Assembly: GCA_964558465.1 (NCBI GenBank)
Contig: CAZLEF010000026.1
Coordinates: 19,396 to 83,395 of the forward strand
DNA: 64,000 nucleotides
From: JACJYC01 sp964558465
GTDB taxonomy: Bacteria; Bacteroidota; Bacteroidia; Chitinophagales; Saprospiraceae
Direction of reading: 5' to 3'
The notes below the pieces were generated by a model. That model saw nothing but the letters and a program-made list of their open reading frames with translations. It searched no databases and was not told where the DNA came from. Shown in pieces: positions 61,306 through 64,000 of the stretch. A program made the position numbers and the translations under genes. Each line of letters opens with the position of its first letter. Positions within the stretch are counted from its first letter, which is position 1.

Positions 61306-63069
61306 TTAAGGAACCGTTTTGAATACTTTTTTGAAATGGGGGTTTTTCCGCAGGGTTTCGAAGGGGCCGGAAGCTGCGATCCGCCCCTCTTCCAGGATGA
61401 ACACGCGGTCACATTTCGATGCGAGGTAGGGGTCGTCGGAAATCACCACGAGGGTCCAGGGCTTTCCGGGCGAAGTGAACAGGTCGGCGATCATGACGCG
61501 GTCGCTCTGATCTTGTCCTGCAAAAAAAGCTTCTGCTATCAATAACAACGGATTGGAGATCAGGGTCCGGGCAAGCACGATCCGGACCCTCATTTTTTTG
61601 GGCAGATTCTTTCCTGCCGGCAGCAACAAAGTTTGGTATCCTTCGGGGAGTTGATCCAGGTATTCTGCCAGCCCCACCCGACGGGTAATAGCGATCACTT
61701 CTTCCATTTCCGCTTCCGGGCGGCCCAGTGTGATGTTTTCCAATATGGTGCCTTTCACAATATCTTCTTCTGCGGAATAGTCGCCGATATACTTCCTCAG
61801 TTCAAAAAGGTCCAGGTTGCGCAGGGGGAAGCCGTTATAATTTACCGTGCCTTCAAACCCGGTATATAATCCGGATAATACCCGTGTCAGGGTGGCCCGA
61901 CCAGAAGCGTTGTACCCCGCGACCAGTACCTTTTCTCCGGAAGCGATATCGAAACTCAGACCGTTGAGAATGGGTTTTGATGTGCGGGGATGCCGGTAAT
62001 ACAGATCGCGCACGCTGATTTCGAGCCCCTGGTCAAAAACCGGTTGTCCGGTCGGCAGCGAACTGTTTTGTTCCAGCGGGATATCCGCTACCGCACCCAG
62101 TTTATCGAGAGCCGTAAGCACGTCGTAAATGGTTTCCATGACCAATATGAGTTTTTCGCCGGATGCCAGTACAAGCAGAATGACAATTTCAGCAGCGACA
62201 AACTGGCCGATATTGATCTGGTTCCGGATGACCAGGTAGCTGCCCAGGAATAAAAGACTGGCGGTGATCACACTTTTGAAGACGACAACACTGATGTACT
62301 GGAGCTTTAAAATGCGGAAATGTTTTTTGCGGCTTTCGAGGTACCCGCAAAGCAAGTCGTCGGTTTTCTGGATTACCTGCTTGTCGTTGCCGGCCAGCTT
62401 GAAGGTGGTCAGGGCGCGGGCAACTTCTTCGAGCCAATAAGCCACTTCATATTTGTATTTTGATTCCTTAAGGCTGGTTTTGAGCCCCGTCGGTCCCGTA
62501 AAACGGATGATCAGTCCGAGGAATAAGATCAGCGACAGGGCAAAAAAGATAAAAAGCGGGTGGTAAAACGAGATGAGCAGCAATCCGAAAAAGATCTGGA
62601 GTACGGCAGAAGAAAAATCGATGATAATTTTGGGCAAACCTTTTTGGAGCGTGGTCGTATCAAAGAACCGGTTGACCAGTTCTGGCGGATGCGCCCCGGC
62701 AAGGGCTTCCATTTGCAAGCGGGGCAGGCGATAAGCAAAATCAAACGCCGAACGGGTAAATATCCGCCGCTGGATGGTTTCGGTCACGGAAAGCTGCATC
62801 ACTTTCAGCATGCCTGTAAAAACCGTTCCTGCGGTGACAATGAGTACCAACACCACCAGGGACGCAGAAATATCCCCGCCTGCGATCAGTCCGATGATGG
62901 CTTGTATGCCCAACGGAAGGCTGAGCGTGATGAGCCCCGAAAAAATGGCGTAGAGGTAAACGTAGACAATATCTTTCCGGTCGAGGCGGATCAGACCCAA
63001 AAATCTCCGTACCGGGTGCAAGGGTTCCGGGGCGTTATACATAGCGGTTTGCTCCATTGGCATCTGCAT
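61306..63069 (-). CDS. ABC transporter with degenerate ATPase motifs
   Basis: A 587-residue half-transporter: six-helix membrane domain to about residue 340 and an ATP-binding domain after it. Walker A reads 'GYNASGRATL', so the catalytic Lys is Arg and the next position is Ala. The LSGGQ signature is replaced by 'LPKKMRVRI' and Walker B is 'LLLIAEAFF', keeping the Glu but not the Asp; the switch His is Asp in 'VISDDPYLA'. ATP binding and hydrolysis should be weak or absent unless it pairs with another subunit. It is the first gene of the operon with HlyD- and TolC-like proteins and no peptidase domain. Confidence 0.85.
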   Translation of the reverse strand: MQMPMEQTAMYNAPEPLHPVRRFLGLIRLDRKDIVYVYLYAIFSGLITLSLPLGIQAIIGLIAGGDISASLVVLVLIVTAGTVFTGMLKVMQLSVTETIQRRIFTRSAFDFAYRLPRLQMEALAGAHPPELVNRFFDTTTLQKGLPKIIIDFSSAVLQIFFGLLLISFYHPLFIFFALSLILFLGLIIRFTGPTGLKTSLKESKYKYEVAYWLEEVARALTTFKLAGNDKQVIQKTDDLLCGYLESRKKHFRILKLQYISVVVFKSVITASLLFLGSYLVIRNQINIGQFVAAEIVILLVLASGEKLILVMETIYDVLTALDKLGAVADIPLEQNSSLPTGQPVFDQGLEISVRDLYYRHPRTSKPILNGLSFDIASGEKVLVAGYNASGRATLTRVLSGLYTGFEGTVNYNGFPLRNLDLFELRKYIGDYSAEEDIVKGTILENITLGRPEAEMEEVIAITRRVGLAEYLDQLPEGYQTLLLPAGKNLPKKMRVRIVLARTLISNPLLLIAEAFFAGQDQSDRVMIADLFTSPGKPWTLVVISDDPYLASKCDRVFILEEGRIAASGPFETLRKNPHFKKVFKTVP

Positions 63070-63216
63070 AAACGGTTTACGTTCCTATAAATCAAGGAAA
63101 GCCAGGCGATTTTGTTCAGATAAACCCGATAAAAATTTTTTGACTTTTGCCCATCGTTTGCCGTTTATAGCAATAACCAAAAAATCGCGGTACTTTCACC
63201 GTTGGAAAGCGGACAT

Positions 63217-64000
63217 ATGAACTGGCAGCCTTCGATCAACGGATTCAAAACCTATCTTTTGCTGGAGCGGTCGCTGTCGGCGAACACGATTGAGGCGTAC
63301 CTGCGGGATGTGGCCAAACTGGCGGGGTTTCTGAAGATGAGGGAACAGGACCTGAGTCCGGCACAAGTCACCCAAGAGCACCTGACGGCGTTCATTCTCT
63401 GGCTCAACGACCTGGGCCTGGGCGCCCGTTCGCAGGCCCGCCTGATCTCGGCGCTGAAGACCTTTTACAAATTTTTGTTGCTGGAAAACGAGGTCAAAGA
63501 GGACCCCGCCGAATTGCTGGAAGGCCCCCGGCTGGCGCGCAATATCCCGGAAGTGCTGACGTACGAGGACATCCAGCGCATGCTGGAGACCATCGACCTG
63601 AGTTATCCGCACGGCGTGCGCAACCGGGCCATGCTCGAAACCCTGTACGCCTGCGGTCTGCGGGTGAGCGAGCTGACCGATCTGCGGATGTCGAACGTTT
63701 TTGCCGAAGTCGGTTTTGTGAAAGTGCTGGGTAAAGGCAACAAGGAGCGGATCGTCCCCATCGGCGACGAGGCCGTCAAACATATCGGGTTGTACATCGA
63801 CGGCGTGCGCAAGCCGATGACCAATATCCATCCCGGGCATTCCAATATCCTGTTCCTCAACCGGCGCGGCAAAAAACTGAGCCGGGTGATGGTGTTCAAC
63901 GTGGTGAAAGAATGCGCCGAAAAGGCGGGTATCGATAAGAATGTGAGCCCGCATACCTTCCGGCATTCCTTTGCTACCCACCTGATCGAAGGGGGCGCCG
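63217..64000 (+). CDS. xerD: Tyrosine recombinase XerD, 5' part (cut by window edge)
   Basis: The reading frame is open to the window end (261 codons). The N-terminal SAM-like domain ('NGFKTYLLLERSLSANTIEAYLRD') is followed by the catalytic domain with Arg in 'ACGLRVSELTDLR' and 'SPHTFRHSFATHL' (HxxR); the last catalytic Tyr is outside the window. It resolves chromosome dimers at dif with XerC-type partner or alone. It is divergent from the ABC operon. XerD rather than XerC is chosen on overall pattern. Confidence 0.9.
   Translation, partial: MNWQPSINGFKTYLLLERSLSANTIEAYLRDVAKLAGFLKMREQDLSPAQVTQEHLTAFILWLNDLGLGARSQARLISALKTFYKFLLLENEVKEDPAELLEGPRLARNIPEVLTYEDIQRMLETIDLSYPHGVRNRAMLETLYACGLRVSELTDLRMSNVFAEVGFVKVLGKGNKERIVPIGDEAVKHIGLYIDGVRKPMTNIHPGHSNILFLNRRGKKLSRVMVFNVVKECAEKAGIDKNVSPHTFRHSFATHLIEGGA

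Noticed and set aside
63196..63981. 261-residue minus-strand frame opposite xerD
   Set aside because: Shadow of XerD, whose catalytic motifs are clear on the plus strand.

Overview
The window comes from a member of the Bacteroidota, most likely the Saprospiraceae/Chitinophagales side (inference). Evidence: two proteins end in type IX secretion (T9SS) sorting domains; there is a one-protein hybrid two-component regulator; the families DUF5686, DUF5723, DUF4197, LolA and SMUG2 are present; start sites lack Shine-Dalgarno sequences; and several promoters match the Bacteroidota form TTTG-N18-21-TAnnTTTG. No rRNA, tRNA, CRISPR array or prophage was seen. A 100-N assembly gap lies at 30189-30288.

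Layout. 1-7.2 kb: end of a CBS-domain protein, an AAA_14/DUF4143 ATPase, a SMUG2-type DNA glycosylase, HemW, a Nif3-zinc-ribbon pair and a TPR protein. 7.2-18.4 kb: a 1312-residue hybrid two-component protein, an alpha-oxoamine synthase paired with an acetoacetate-decarboxylase-like protein, then a TPR histidine kinase and NarL-type regulator followed by a T9SS-exported esterase. The kinase and esterase promoters share an element at identical spacing. 18.4-30 kb: serine hydrolase, adenosine deaminase, DUF5686 outer-membrane protein, a membrane protein/glycosyltransferase/methyltransferase operon, a TlpA-like protein and LigA.

30-31.2 kb: a REP-associated tyrosine transposase (RAYT) between arrays of its palindromic repeats, filling the space between two convergent genes. 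32-38.2 kb: atpD-atpC, a small lipoprotein, a DCC protein, a Psd-like decarboxylase, a 46-residue membrane protein, a sodium:solute symporter and a gamma-carbonic-anhydrase-like protein. 38.3-46.4 kb: a T9SS subtilase, a DUF5723 protein with a lipoprotein partner, LolA, a VOC protein and an antirepressor-like protein. 46.8-55.7 kb: FtcD, a second DUF4143 ATPase, DUF4197, a P1 peptidase and ParC. 55.8-64 kb: a truncated DnaE-like gene behind dinB, a three-gene ABC/HlyD/TolC export operon whose ATPase has degenerate motifs, and the start of xerD.

Two themes recur. Many intergenic gaps hold short tandem repeats (7-, 8- or 9-bp units, different at each locus), often within 30 nt of a stop codon. 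Several regulatory regions carry visible symmetric or repeated operators. The strongest leads are the shared kinase/esterase promoter element, the RAYT/REP block, the palindrome before the dinB-dnaE' pair and the degenerate ABC ATPase.
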